Assembly (NCBI GenBank): GCA_002359185.1
Contig: DEML01000009.1
Coordinates: 207,843 to 271,842, forward strand
DNA: 64,000 nucleotides
From: Planctomycetaceae bacterium UBA2671
GTDB taxonomy: Bacteria > Planctomycetota > Planctomycetia > Planctomycetales > Planctomycetaceae
Direction: 5' to 3'
The position numbers and the translations under genes were made by a program. Below are positions 34,969 through 45,020 of the stretch, piece by piece. Position 1 is the first letter of the stretch; each line of letters opens with the position of its first letter. The notes below the pieces were generated by a model, which was not told the DNA's origin, made no database searches, and saw nothing but the letters and a program-made list of their open reading frames with translations.

Positions 34969-36129
34969 GTGAGCCGACTCGCAGAGCTTCGTAAAAAAAT
35001 TATCTCCAATTCCAAGAGGCTGCGATTTCACAGGCCTGATGTGGGATCGCGACCTGGGGTGCTGGTCTTCTCTGAAGAAGCGGCTGAGACTCAGGTCAAC
35101 GTCATCTGTTACGCACCAGAAGAGCACCTGCGAAATCCGGAAAATCTGGCAAACCTTATTCTCGATGAAAAGCATCTGGTCTGGATTGACGTGCAAGGAT
35201 TGGGAACGGCTGAAGAAATTCGTCGAATCGCTGAGATGGCGCAAATTCCAGAACTTATGCTCGAAGATATGGTGAACGTTCCCCAGCGAAGTCACGTTCA
35301 TGCCAGTGACAATCGACTTTTGATAGTTACACGGATGGTCCGGCCTTTCGATCGAGCCGGGCTGTTTGTCGAACAGGTCAGTATCTATCGCTATAAAAAT
35401 ATCATCGTCACCTTTCAGGAAGCCGAAGGCGATGTCTTCGCTCCGATTCGGGATCGCCTGAAAAATGGCCGAGGCCCCTTGCGTAATGGAACTGCTGATT
35501 TTCTCGTTTATACGTTGCTCGATACCATCATCGATGCCTATTTCCCAGTGCTCGAACATCTGGCAGATCGTATGCAATTGCTCGAGCATTACGCACTGAC
35601 TCGACCGACGTCTGCACTATTGCGGTATCTGGTGGAATCGAGAAATGAAATCGTCCGCCTGCATCGTGCAATCAAGCCTCAGAAAGAAGTGATGACGACT
35701 CTCATTCGCAATAAGCAGAATCTGCTGGGTGTGAATGCACTGGCTCATCTGGAAGATACTTACGACCATGCACTTCAGGCGAATGAGGTTGCGGAAACCC
35801 TGAGGGAAATGTCGGTCAATCTGCTGAATCTGTATATGTCGTCGATGGCCAATCACACGAATGACAAAATGAAAGTTCTTACCATCATGGCCAGTATTTT
35901 CATTCCCCTGACATTCATTGCCGGAATCTACGGCATGAACTTTGAATACATGCCTGAACTGCATACCAAATGGGGGTATCCTGCCGTCTGGATCCTCATG
36001 ACCGGAACGGCGTTCTCTTTGGTCTATTACTTTTACCGCAAAGGCTGGCTGGGAGAAAATAACAGAGAGATTGATTTGACGCTCAGAGAACACCTCGCCG
36101 AAATGCAGCAACCGAAAATGCCGAAGTAA
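34969..36129 (+). CDS. corA: CorA-family magnesium/cobalt transporter
   Basis: Pentameric Mg2+ channel in the inner membrane. 386 residues: a soluble N-terminal alpha/beta domain of about 250 residues, a long stalk helix, then two membrane helices at the C-terminus. The selectivity loop YGMNFEYMPEL (GMN near residue 322) comes right after TM1 (FIPLTFIAGIYGMN). GTG 34969 is supported by AGGAG eight bases upstream. It is alone between the rimK pair and the DUF502 gene, all on the plus strand. The sequence from FIPLTFIAG to the end is typical. Confidence 0.96.
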   Translation: MSRLAELRKKIISNSKRLRFHRPDVGSRPGVLVFSEEAAETQVNVICYAPEEHLRNPENLANLILDEKHLVWIDVQGLGTAEEIRRIAEMAQIPELMLEDMVNVPQRSHVHASDNRLLIVTRMVRPFDRAGLFVEQVSIYRYKNIIVTFQEAEGDVFAPIRDRLKNGRGPLRNGTADFLVYTLLDTIIDAYFPVLEHLADRMQLLEHYALTRPTSALLRYLVESRNEIVRLHRAIKPQKEVMTTLIRNKQNLLGVNALAHLEDTYDHALQANEVAETLREMSVNLLNLYMSSMANHTNDKMKVLTIMASIFIPLTFIAGIYGMNFEYMPELHTKWGYPAVWILMTGTAFSLVYYFYRKGWLGENNREIDLTLREHLAEMQQPKMPK

Positions 36130-36171
36130 TTGCTTTGCAAAACCTTGAGCCGTAGATGTATTTCTTCTTTT

Positions 36172-36196
36172 GAATCACAGATTGACACAGATTAAC
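36172..36196. repeat. Short CACGGAT-type direct repeat (copy 1)
   Basis: AATCACAGATTGACACAGATT belongs to the same degenerate intergenic motif (CACGGAT n2-4 ACACGGAT) as 59729 and 61898. Confidence 0.45.
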
Positions 36197-36234
36197 TCGG
36201 GTAGGACAAACAGATAGCCGAATAGAAAGTTCCT

Positions 36235-36945
36235 ATGTCAGAAACAGTAAGCCAGACAACAGTAGAACCACCTGTATTAACAGTGCGTCAGCGGATGTTT
36301 CGCCGGTTCGTGGGAGGTGTTTTATTTGTATTACCAGCTGTAATTACTATCGCGGTGGTGTATCAAATCTTTTTAATTGTCCACCGATGGATAATCGCTC
36401 CAGTCACATTATTTCTCATTCCCGCCAATTTCGAAGAAGACTATTTACTAGGCTTGTGGATTGTCACTCCGTTTATATCTCTGTTCGCAGTTCTCGGGAT
36501 TTTATATCTCGCAGGATATCTCTTTCAAACCCGTCTAAGAAGTTGGCTCAACTGGCTGTTTTCCAATGTGCCGGGCGTCTCAACAATCTATATTGCGATC
36601 ATGGATGTTCTGTATGCCTATCAGGGACCGGATGGACTGAAGAAAATCGACAAAGTCGTACTCGTCCCTTTTCCTCACGAACGCGCACGGGCAGCTGGTT
36701 ACTTGATGTCACGTTCGCAGGATATTGAGACCGGAGATGAGCTGTATTGCGTCTACATCCCGCTCGGTTTGTTTCCTCCCTCAGGTTACACGCTGATCTA
36801 TCGCAGGGAGGATGTCATCATCACCGACTGGGCAGCAACCGATGGCTGGAAGATTCTGCTCTCTGCCGGCTTGACGCTCCCTGAAAAGTTGCCCTTTCGA
36901 GTTCCAGGCTTGATCGCTTCGAAAGATATCGCAAAAGATTCTTGA
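36235..36945 (+). CDS. DUF502 family inner-membrane protein
   Basis: 236 residues. Two membrane helices (about 26-50 GGVLFVLPAVITIAVVYQIFLIV, and about 76-102 LWIVTPFISLFAVLGILYLAGYLF) precede a soluble beta-rich C-terminal part with the family landmark NWLFSNVPGVSTIYIAIMDVL and later YCVYIPLGLFPPSGY. DUF502 proteins are widespread and of unknown function; some are suggested to support membrane protein targeting. It is preceded by a short repeat and followed 130 bases later by the histidine kinase; no operon is certain. Confidence 0.88.
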   Translation: MSETVSQTTVEPPVLTVRQRMFRRFVGGVLFVLPAVITIAVVYQIFLIVHRWIIAPVTLFLIPANFEEDYLLGLWIVTPFISLFAVLGILYLAGYLFQTRLRSWLNWLFSNVPGVSTIYIAIMDVLYAYQGPDGLKKIDKVVLVPFPHERARAAGYLMSRSQDIETGDELYCVYIPLGLFPPSGYTLIYRREDVIITDWAATDGWKILLSAGLTLPEKLPFRVPGLIASKDIAKDS

Positions 36946-37075
36946 TTGATCTGGACATTACATCGTTTCCTGATTTTTGCTCGTATTCATCAACTGATGA
37001 ATTTCTCCTTTGCGAATTCCGCTGAACTTGCTAAATTGTCGTCGGGTTCAACGCATCTGGACAGGGAGGGACGAT

Positions 37076-38680
37076 GTGTTTCTAACATGCTCTATTCGAC
37101 GTAAGCTGTTTGTACAGTTTGCCTTAGTATTCTTTACATTGCTCATCATGGCTATCGCATCGATAGTCGGCCTGGTTTCGTATCGTCATGTGGTGACTGA
37201 CCTTGAGTTCAGCATCAAGGATGCGCCACGCAAAGCCGATTTGATTGTCGCGATCGATATTCTCTTCGAACCACTGCTGCACCATCCCCCGGAAAACGGA
37301 AATTACGATCCGGAAAATTTCGCAGCCTTTCAACATCAGCAATTCGGAATGGCGTTAAGACGATCCAAAGAGGAGATCCGGGAATTTCTCCAATGTCTTG
37401 ATAATCTCCCCCCCAATTCTTCAATTCAGGCTGACGATTATTCTCTTCTCCGTACACGAGTTGTTGATACAGTTACCTTTCTCGAAGAGCAGCAGATGGC
37501 AGGGTTATTGATCGATCCGAAACAGCGTCAGCAGCAGGTTGGCAACTTTTTACAGCAACTCAATGCGCTGCATAAGTTCGTCAATTCCGTACCCGATCCT
37601 TTTGAGGTCTTTCTGCCTCGACTGGCCGAGGCTGAGCGAAATCTACAGGCCTGCCTCACCATTGTTGTCATCTCATTTATTCTGGCCTTTCTCCTGTTTC
37701 TGGGGGTGGTTGGATGGAGTAATCACTGGATCTTCGAGCCGATTCAGGTCTTACACAAAGCGGCTAAGAGAGTTGCCAATGGCGATTTTCAGTATCGAGC
37801 CGAGTTGAAAAAGACTGGCGATGAGATGAACGATCTTGCCGATGTATTCAATCAGGTGACTGCTCAATTTCATGAGATTAATCAGGATCTCGATCGTAAG
37901 GTCAACGAAAAAACTAAAGCGCTGATTCGTTCCGAGCGTCTGGCTGGAGTGGGGTTTCTCGCCTCCGGTGTCGCACACGAAATCAATAATCCACTGCACG
38001 TCATCTCGACAATTGCCGATTCCCTCGAAATGCAGGCTGTAACGGTCCTGGAGGGATGTCCGGAAGCAGACCGGGAAGTGTTCACAAAATATCTCGGCAT
38101 GATTCAAACGGAAGCGTTTCGCTGTCAGGAGATCACCGAAAAGTTACTCAGTTTTGCCCGCGGCCAGGAAGTCACACGAGCACAAACCAATCTGACCGAA
38201 TTAACGAACGACGTTGTGAGCATGGTCTCTCACCTGAGTAAGTTTCGAGACCGGATTGTTAAAGTTATTACTGTTGATCCGGTCTATGCGGAAGTCAACT
38301 CCAGCGAGATGAAGCAGGTCGTTCTCAATATGGTTTCCAATGCGCTCGAATCGATGGATCCAGGGGGGAAACTTGAAATCGAACTGATGCCGATTCGGGC
38401 GCAGGTGAATCTGATATTCCGCGACAATGGCTGTGGTATGACGCCCGAAACGCAGGAGCAACTCTTCGATCCCTTCTTCACCCAACGCAAAGGTGGCGGC
38501 GGGACCGGGTTGGGGTTGTCGATCACTCATCGAATTGTTGAAGACCACAACGGATCGATTGAAGTTTCCAGCGATGGCCCCGGCATGGGCAGCACATTCC
38601 GAATTCGTATTCCCCGCCGTGTGGATGAAAACATCAGCGAAGAGACGATTTACGAAGAATCTGGTTATTATGCTGCATAA
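37076..38680 (+). CDS. Membrane sensor histidine kinase with HAMP domain (NtrB-like core)
   Basis: 534 residues from GTG 37076. TM1 at about 11-33 (LFVQFALVFFTLLIMAIASIVGLV), a periplasmic helical sensor of about 155 residues, TM2 at about 195-217, HAMP (EPIQVLHKAAKRVANGDF onwards) and a dimerisation domain with the phospho-acceptor H301 in GVAHEINNPLHVIS. The ATPase domain has NMVSNALESMDPGGK, DNGCGMTPETQEQLFDPF and GGTGLGLSITHRI. The upstream frame opens at TTG 37010, but GGGAGGG lies five bases before GTG 37076, so that start is preferred. No response regulator is adjacent. The NtrC-type regulator at 57412 is one possible partner. Confidence 0.92.
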   Translation: MFLTCSIRRKLFVQFALVFFTLLIMAIASIVGLVSYRHVVTDLEFSIKDAPRKADLIVAIDILFEPLLHHPPENGNYDPENFAAFQHQQFGMALRRSKEEIREFLQCLDNLPPNSSIQADDYSLLRTRVVDTVTFLEEQQMAGLLIDPKQRQQQVGNFLQQLNALHKFVNSVPDPFEVFLPRLAEAERNLQACLTIVVISFILAFLLFLGVVGWSNHWIFEPIQVLHKAAKRVANGDFQYRAELKKTGDEMNDLADVFNQVTAQFHEINQDLDRKVNEKTKALIRSERLAGVGFLASGVAHEINNPLHVISTIADSLEMQAVTVLEGCPEADREVFTKYLGMIQTEAFRCQEITEKLLSFARGQEVTRAQTNLTELTNDVVSMVSHLSKFRDRIVKVITVDPVYAEVNSSEMKQVVLNMVSNALESMDPGGKLEIELMPIRAQVNLIFRDNGCGMTPETQEQLFDPFFTQRKGGGGTGLGLSITHRIVEDHNGSIEVSSDGPGMGSTFRIRIPRRVDENISEETIYEESGYYAA

Positions 38681-38716
38681 GCTATGCATAGCCTTTGAAG
38701 ATCAGGCATTTCCAGC

Positions 38717-38905
38717 ATGATGAATGAAGCCAGTTATGTGTGTGATTCCTGTGGCGAAGAGATCGTGATCCCAATCGATATCACAGCCGGGCATTCGCAG
38801 CAGTATGTGGAAGATTGCCCCGTCTGTTGTCATCCGCATGTCGTGCACGTCGAAATACTGGACGAAGAGAATGTCCAAGTGTGGGCAGAACCGGAATCCG
38901 ATTGA
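38717..38905 (+). CDS. CPXCG-motif cysteine-rich small protein
   Basis: 62 residues. CDSCGEE at the N-terminus and EDCPVCC in the middle form one four-Cys zinc-ribbon-like site. The spacing and the QQYVEDCPVCCHPHVV segment match the conserved small CPXCG-motif family (Cys_rich_CPXG, in which the first motif is usually CPYCGE). The C-terminus is acidic. Members are cytoplasmic and of unknown function. The gene follows the histidine kinase by about 36 bases on the same strand and may be co-transcribed. Two in-frame ATGs (38717, 38720) are equivalent. Confidence 0.8.
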   Translation: MMNEASYVCDSCGEEIVIPIDITAGHSQQYVEDCPVCCHPHVVHVEILDEENVQVWAEPESD

Positions 38906-38949
38906 TTGCAAATTACTGCTTCTGATTACTCACCACTTGTAATTTATTG

Positions 38950-39015
38950 ACAAGCGCGAAGCGCAAGTGTTTGTTAAAGTTACGAAGAAAACACTCGCTT
39001 GCGATTCGTGCTTGT
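38950..39015. repeat. Dispersed inverted repeat, ACAAGCACGAAGCGCAAGC family (copy 4)
   Basis: ACAAGCGCGAAGCGCAAGTG (from 38950) pairs with CACTCGCTTGCGATTCGTGC and the following TTGT (to 39015). Several mismatches to copy 1. It lies between convergent genes. Confidence 0.82.
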
Positions 39016-39054
39016 ATGGTCGAAACTTCTGATAACAATTGTGGAAAATTCGCT

Positions 39055-40842
39055 TTATTCCATATCATAATCTGGCTCGACGATATCGTGTCGAGCGGTT
39101 TTTGAATCGATTGGTTCTCCAAAGACATCGCCGGGATGAGGGACGTAGTCTTCATCGTGATAGCCGAGTTCTGAACTGAGTTCGGTGCACATATTGAGCA
39201 CGGACTGCCCGATGCGGGATTCCAGGTCTTCTTCTTCACATGAGCCCTGCTCTGCTCGCAGAAGCGATTCGAGTTCATCGAGTTGTCCGAGGCGGCGTGC
39301 GTCCATCGCAGCGTAGCGATCAAGGATTGCTTCCGCTTCAATCACCTGCTCATCAAGTTCATCAGCAGAGACTTCCTCAGCGGCAATTCCAACCGAATCG
39401 CCTGCTAAGTTCTCATTGTGTTCAATCTGTGCAAATCGGTCATCTGCTGAATGTTCACCTTCTTCACTGGGGTCTGCCATCTCCGGCTCCGGAATCAGCG
39501 CGGTCTTTTCGGAAAGCGGTTCTTCCTCAATTTTTTCATAGAGTTCCCGTGACAACTCCAGTTCCAGTAGGGAGAGTTCGTTGTCGATCTCATCAAACGC
39601 GGAATTAAAATCATCATCTGATTCAGATTCCATGGAAGTTTCTTCCATCGTTAATTCCGGTTCTTCTACTGCTTCCAGAATACTGTTTTCCAGTTCTGAC
39701 TCTGACTCAAGTGTCGTTTCAACTTCGGCCACCGTTTCTACGGTTTCAACATCCTCGAAATCGTTATCTTCGACCTGTCTTTCAATTTCCATTGAAATAG
39801 CAGGCTCGACTTGACTCTCAACGGGTGCGGCTCCGATTTCGAACGAACAGGCTTCATCGTCAAAGAATGTCTCTTCTTCAAGATGCTCTGCCGGACCTTC
39901 AATCATCTCGACATCATTTTCCTGCGAAATCTCTTCCTCTGAACCCCATTCGATTGTCTCCGAATGGAGTTCGCTTTCCGCATGAGTCCCCTCTGATACT
40001 GTTTCCGCAAGCGGTGGGATATTCCAGTGCAGTGGCAGCTTTTGCAGATCGGAAAGAGCGGAACGCACAATCTGGTCAGTGACCACAGAGCTGTTTGAAT
40101 GAAACGCCAGAGAACAGGCATGATCACACAATTGATTCAAACAACGCGGGCTTCCATCCGCAGCAAAAATTGCCGTTTCAAGAGCAGCTTCCTCAAAAAT
40201 ATTCAGAAGTTCGCCACCACACTGCTTCATACGTGTTATCAGATATTCGAGTGACTCCTGTTTTGTCAGGCTATCCAGGCAGACGTGTGCCTCCAGCTTG
40301 TGATTAATCGCTTCCAGACTGCGGCGTGTCAAAAGATCTTCCAGGACGGGCTGACCGCTCAGAATGACGCGAAAGATTGGTCGTGATCGGTGAATAAAAT
40401 TGGTCAGCGAACGAAGTTCCTCCAGCACATGCTCGCCCAGCAAATGTGCTTCATCGACAATCAGAACGACGCCAGTTCGATACATACACAAATCTCGTCC
40501 GTGGGCGACGAGTTCGAGCCGCAATTCCTGCTCGGTCATTTTGCGATAAGGACGGCGAAGCTCAAATAAAATTGCCTGCAGCAATGAACTTCGTGTCGGG
40601 AAACTGGCATTGAGCAGCAAAACCGGGAGCGGGTCATCTGCCAGAGTTTCTGCCAGTGTGTTACAAAGCAGGGTTTTCCCAATGCCAGCTGCTCCAGTCA
40701 GCATGCCAATTCCCACTCCCTGACGAGCGGTCAGTTCGAGTGATTTTATGGCATGGCTGAAGGCTTTGGAGTAGAACACAAAACGCGAATCCGGGGCAGC
40801 CGAAAAAGGACGATCCTGCAATTGAAAATGTGTTTCGTACAT
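39055..40842 (-). CDS. ExeA/MshM-type AAA ATPase with long acidic tail
   Basis: 595 residues. Residues 1-270 follow the ExeA (GspA) ATPase family used in type II secretion and pilus assembly: MYETHFQLQDRPFSAAPDS start, Walker A G50-T57 (GAAGIGKT), Walker B VVLIVDEAHLL (125-135), a sensor-like FRVILSGQPVLEDLL and CLNQLCDHACSLAF. The remaining 320 residues are very acidic and low in complexity (long runs of E, D, S and V), with no known domain and no membrane helix. ExeA proteins usually carry a membrane helix and a peptidoglycan-binding domain there; this one does not. It is a single gene. A role with the pseudopilin-like DUF1559 system is possible but only a guess. Confidence 0.85.
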   Translation of the reverse strand: MYETHFQLQDRPFSAAPDSRFVFYSKAFSHAIKSLELTARQGVGIGMLTGAAGIGKTLLCNTLAETLADDPLPVLLLNASFPTRSSLLQAILFELRRPYRKMTEQELRLELVAHGRDLCMYRTGVVLIVDEAHLLGEHVLEELRSLTNFIHRSRPIFRVILSGQPVLEDLLTRRSLEAINHKLEAHVCLDSLTKQESLEYLITRMKQCGGELLNIFEEAALETAIFAADGSPRCLNQLCDHACSLAFHSNSSVVTDQIVRSALSDLQKLPLHWNIPPLAETVSEGTHAESELHSETIEWGSEEEISQENDVEMIEGPAEHLEEETFFDDEACSFEIGAAPVESQVEPAISMEIERQVEDNDFEDVETVETVAEVETTLESESELENSILEAVEEPELTMEETSMESESDDDFNSAFDEIDNELSLLELELSRELYEKIEEEPLSEKTALIPEPEMADPSEEGEHSADDRFAQIEHNENLAGDSVGIAAEEVSADELDEQVIEAEAILDRYAAMDARRLGQLDELESLLRAEQGSCEEEDLESRIGQSVLNMCTELSSELGYHDEDYVPHPGDVFGEPIDSKTARHDIVEPDYDME

Positions 40843-41189
40843 TCGCCGAACATCCCTGTCACGAGCGTGTCTGGTAAGACACCCTGAGTTGAACCATCTT
40901 CATGATGGCATGTGTGGTGAAAACTCAAACATTTTCAGGTCAGTCAGTCATGAGCAGTGGCCTGAAATTGAATCAGGATATCCCTGCATGTTGATAAACT
41001 GACCTGGAAATGCTTCAGTCACAAAAAATGCCAGATTTCAAAAATAACCGGCGCTATCGTCAAAATCGGCAAATCTTCTCAAAAGCTTGAACGCGACCTG
41101 TTCTTCAGCGAACATATCAACAGTCTGAAGTTTGATTCCCTCAAAATCCGCATAGAGAGCAAGTTTTCAAACTTTCGCGGACTGTCGAC
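40843..41189. other. Divergent intergenic region, nothing firm
   Basis: About 350 bases between the ATPase gene and phoH. No ORF, repeat or hairpin with a T-tract was seen; it presumably holds both promoters. Confidence 0.5.
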
Positions 41190-42269
41190 TTGAATAAAAT
41201 TGAATGCGTGAAACAATTTATGAAAGATATTCAAACAATTTCTGTTTCCTCTATAAGATCTCGAATGAGAAAGGTCTGCGTGGCAACTATAGATACCTCA
41301 GAAAATCTGGTGACAATTACGGCCTCGATTGAGAGAATTCGACAAGTCTTCGGACCTCAGGATACTCACCTGCGAGCATTATTAAAGTCGATCCCCGTGA
41401 ATGTCGTGTCTGTTGAAGATCAGATTCGCATCACTGGCGAAAATGCGACTGATGTCAGTAAAGCAAAAGATGTTCTCCAGACATTGTGTGACAAAGTAAA
41501 AAATCGTCAGGAAATTACCACTAAGGAAGTGACTCGTCTACTGGAACCGTCAATAGTTTTAGATGAGCCTGTTGAAATCAATTCGCAGGATTCAAAATCG
41601 GAACGCCTCATTCCTCGCAAACAGGTGGCGGGCAAGATCACGGCAAAAACCAGTGGTCAGGCTCGTTATATGCACGCGATTGCCGAGAATGATCTGGTCT
41701 TTTGCAGTGGACCAGCAGGTTCCGGGAAAACCTATCTGGCGGTGGCGATGGCCCTCGAGGCATTGCGATCGGAACGGGTGCGGAAAATCGTCCTTGTACG
41801 ACCAGCTGTCGAGGCCGGAGAACGGCTCGGTTTTTTGCCCGGAGATATGCTGGCCAAAGTGAATCCGTTCCTGCGACCGCTGCTCGATGCACTTCGAGAC
41901 ATGCTCGATTTCGACACAGTCCAAAAATACATCGAACATGATGTGATTGAAATTGTTCCCCTGGCATTTATGCGCGGGCGAACACTCAACGATACGTTCA
42001 TGATTCTCGACGAGGCCCAGAACACAACGATCACTCAGATGAAAATGTTTTTGACCCGCATGGGAACAGAGTCAAAGATTGTAGTGACTGGTGATGAAAC
42101 ACAAAACGATTTGCCAGCCAATGTACAGAGTGGACTTTCCGATGCCATGCGTCGCCTGGGACGAATTACGGGAATTTCAAATGTCAAACTCGACGGTCGC
42201 GATATCGTTCGCCATCGGCTCGTCCGCGAAATTGTTGATGCTTATGACAGCCTGACCCATAATAAGTAG
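41190..42269 (+). CDS. phoH: PhoH-family ATPase
   Basis: Cytoplasmic P-loop NTPase, thought to act in RNA metabolism. 359 residues. N-terminal KH-like part (VFGPQDTHLRALLKSIPV...VEDQIRITGE), then Walker A GPAGSGKTYLAVAMALEAL, the PhoH signatures RKIVLVRPAVEAGERLGFLPGD, LAFMRGRTLNDTFMILDEAQNTT (Walker B) and VVTGDETQNDLP, ending in VRHRLVREIVDAY. It is followed 213 bases later by the PgpH-like gene, the usual order; ybeY, normally third, is elsewhere. The start is uncertain: TTG 41190, ATG 41220 and ATG 41265 are all in frame and none has a clear ribosome site. Confidence 0.93.
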   Translation: MNKIECVKQFMKDIQTISVSSIRSRMRKVCVATIDTSENLVTITASIERIRQVFGPQDTHLRALLKSIPVNVVSVEDQIRITGENATDVSKAKDVLQTLCDKVKNRQEITTKEVTRLLEPSIVLDEPVEINSQDSKSERLIPRKQVAGKITAKTSGQARYMHAIAENDLVFCSGPAGSGKTYLAVAMALEALRSERVRKIVLVRPAVEAGERLGFLPGDMLAKVNPFLRPLLDALRDMLDFDTVQKYIEHDVIEIVPLAFMRGRTLNDTFMILDEAQNTTITQMKMFLTRMGTESKIVVTGDETQNDLPANVQSGLSDAMRRLGRITGISNVKLDGRDIVRHRLVREIVDAYDSLTHNK

Positions 42270-42482
42270 AGGCTTCACGGTCAGAGGAAATGAAAATCAC
42301 ACCAGCCGGTCAGGGAATCCAATCGCCGTAAAAAATGCAGTTTAGCAGATATTCCAGCCGTTACTTGTTATGATTTTGCATTCACATTTCTCTGAACGAA
42401 CTTCCTGGAAACAGGATTTTCAGGGATGATTCTGGTTCAGTGACAAAATCATAAGAAGCATACGGTCATCATCCGGTAGGCC

Positions 42483-44885
42483 ATGAAAATATTTTCATCA
42501 CACAAGCGATCTCGTGTCGCACGGAAAACTCCTCATCGAGCCGGCACGCAATCGTTGTCGCAGTTTTTCTCATTGCGATATCAACGAGGCCGTCTGGTTC
42601 AACAACTGATAGGATTCCTCGGCGTCATTGCAATCGTCGTGGCAATTCAGGGGTGGATTTACCCGTTCACTTACCGCGTCGGCGATCGATTTCCTAACGG
42701 CTTATCCGCTCGTATGACTTTCAAGGTTGTGAACAATTTTGAAACGTCTCGCATAGCCAAAGAACGGGAACGGCTCGTTCCCCTGATTTTCCGCAACGAT
42801 TCCAGCACTTTAAAACTTGCTCCCGATCAACTCAAAGCAGCCTTAGGAGCGATTGCCGAAGCCAAGACGTTAACCGACTTAAGCCTGGAAGTTCAACAGG
42901 CATTCGGATTGATCGAAGGCCCCTCAATCCCGAAAATTGATCTCACGAATCCGACACAGGGAGGTGCGATCGATGTCAGTACGGATGTTCGTTTTCGGTT
43001 CGAGCAATTGAAGCAAGCCATCACTCCGCTCGATGCCCGGCAATCGGACACCCATATTTCCAGTATTATCGATGAGTTCACTCGGCTGATTCAACCTCTC
43101 TATAAAACAGGAATTATCGATGCCAGGGATCTTACGCGAAGAGATCTCGGCCTTGATTCTCCATTAGCGATTGTGGATGCCAACGTCGAACTGCCCCGAC
43201 CAAATCCCCTTGAAGATACTGAACTCTGGATCGCTGTCAGTATTACCGATGTCGCACTGAGTGACCTGTTGAACGATGCAGGATTTCTTGGTCATCGCTG
43301 GTCCGATTTTCCACGCTTGGAAACAATTCGGCAACCACTCGAACAATGGATGCGCAATCAGGTTCGGCACACCCTCGAATACGATCAGGCCAACACGCAA
43401 CTGGCTCGTCGCTGGGCAGGGAAACAGGTGGAACCGGTTTACGATTTGATCAACGAAGGGGACGAATTTCTTCCTCCCGATGGAATCGTCGATCGCAATC
43501 TGCTTAACATTCTCATCGCAGAATACGAAGCATCCCTGGAACTTTTTACCTTCGAGACACGATTGGCTCGAGCGGCAATTGTGTTTCTCATGGTGTCGAT
43601 ATTGTTAGTGATTGCCTCTTGGTACTTATTTCGATTCGAAAGCGGATTGATCAACAGTTGGGCACGACTTTCGGTATTGCTCTCTGTGATCGCACTTGCA
43701 GTGCTGATTGGAAGATTAACTTCTTTCGATCCGGTTCGTGGTGAAGTCGCTATTGTTGTCGCCACATCTATGATTATTGCAGTAGCCTACAATCAGCGAC
43801 TTGCAGTCGCGACTGCATTTCTTATTAGCCTGTTGATTGCGATGGCAACGCGAATTAATTTCGCTCAATTCACAGTCATGCTTTCTGCGGCAACCATCGC
43901 GATTACGAGTCTGCAACGCGTTCAATCCCGGTCCACAATCATCAAAGCAGGGTTTCTTTCTGGACTGCTCACTTTTGTTGTTGCCTGGGGTATGGAGATT
44001 TTGCTGTATCCGTCCGACTCACTTTATTACTGGTTTGATCCCCTACTCTTGCAACTTTGCCTCAAATACGCGGGCTGGTGCGTGCTGGCTGGGTTCATTC
44101 TGGCGGGGAGTATGCCTTTTATTGAATCGACCTTTGGAGTTGTCACCGGAATTAGTCTGCTGGAAATGAGCGACCCGTCTCATCCCCTCTTACAGGAACT
44201 TGTCCGCCGTGCTCCGGGGACTTATAACCACTCCATTGCATTAGCCACAATTGGCGAAGCCGCAGCCAAAGAAATTGGAGCAGATGGCCTTCTCGTTCGC
44301 GTGGGAGCTTATTTCCACGACATTGGGAAAATTCCAAAAGCCGAATACTTCATTGAAAATCGCCCTTCCGGAGCAGTCAACAGGCACGACACGCTTGCAC
44401 CGGCAATGAGTACGCTCATCATTATCGGCCATGTCAAAGATGGGGTTGAGTTGGCCGAAGAGTATCATTTACCGCAGGTTCTGATTGATTTCATCGAACA
44501 GCATCACGGCACAACTCTGGTTGAGTACTTCTTTCATGCGGCCAACAAAAAGGCGGATGAAGAACCCGATCGCAAGCAGGATGTCGAAGAATCTGCGTTT
44601 CGATATCCCGGTCCGAAACCTCAAACAAAAGAAGCGGGGATTCTGATGCTGGCCGACTGTGTCGAATCGGCCAGTCGCACACTGAGCGAACCGACGCCCG
44701 CCCGAATTCGCACCCTCGTCCATCAATTGACGATGAAGCGCTTGCTCGATGGACAATTCGACGAATGCTCACTCAAACTGAGCGAAATTCATCAAATTGA
44801 AGAATCTCTCATCAAGTCACTCATCAGCATGCACCATGGCCGCATCGTTTATCCGGAATCCACCAAAGTCCAGAAAACCGCTTAA
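42483..44885 (+). CDS. PgpH-like 7TM-HD phosphodiesterase (7TMR-HD)
   Basis: 800 residues. TM1 (about 38-60) is followed by a large extracellular domain of about 300 residues, seven membrane helices (about 360-550) and a cytoplasmic HD domain. The HD metal motif is YFHDIGKIPKAEYFIENRP (HD near 611-613), with GTYNHSIALATIGEAA before and RHDTLAPAMSTLIIIGHVKDG, FIEQHHGTTLVEYFF after. Members such as Listeria PgpH hydrolyse cyclic di-AMP; whether this one does is not known, since no diadenylate cyclase gene lies in the window. It follows phoH, as in many bacteria. The ATG is preceded by GGTAGG. Confidence 0.9.
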   Translation: MKIFSSHKRSRVARKTPHRAGTQSLSQFFSLRYQRGRLVQQLIGFLGVIAIVVAIQGWIYPFTYRVGDRFPNGLSARMTFKVVNNFETSRIAKERERLVPLIFRNDSSTLKLAPDQLKAALGAIAEAKTLTDLSLEVQQAFGLIEGPSIPKIDLTNPTQGGAIDVSTDVRFRFEQLKQAITPLDARQSDTHISSIIDEFTRLIQPLYKTGIIDARDLTRRDLGLDSPLAIVDANVELPRPNPLEDTELWIAVSITDVALSDLLNDAGFLGHRWSDFPRLETIRQPLEQWMRNQVRHTLEYDQANTQLARRWAGKQVEPVYDLINEGDEFLPPDGIVDRNLLNILIAEYEASLELFTFETRLARAAIVFLMVSILLVIASWYLFRFESGLINSWARLSVLLSVIALAVLIGRLTSFDPVRGEVAIVVATSMIIAVAYNQRLAVATAFLISLLIAMATRINFAQFTVMLSAATIAITSLQRVQSRSTIIKAGFLSGLLTFVVAWGMEILLYPSDSLYYWFDPLLLQLCLKYAGWCVLAGFILAGSMPFIESTFGVVTGISLLEMSDPSHPLLQELVRRAPGTYNHSIALATIGEAAAKEIGADGLLVRVGAYFHDIGKIPKAEYFIENRPSGAVNRHDTLAPAMSTLIIIGHVKDGVELAEEYHLPQVLIDFIEQHHGTTLVEYFFHAANKKADEEPDRKQDVEESAFRYPGPKPQTKEAGILMLADCVESASRTLSEPTPARIRTLVHQLTMKRLLDGQFDECSLKLSEIHQIEESLIKSLISMHHGRIVYPESTKVQKTA

Positions 44886-45020
44886 GTCATTCAGCCTGTT
44901 TCATGAAGCATCTTAACCCGAAGCGTCAGCGAGGGGACGACGTTCAATTGAAAATAAGAGTATAAACTTGTTCCCAAGTTACCCCTTAAGAACAAGTAGA
45001 ATAATTTCGAATAGCAATTA

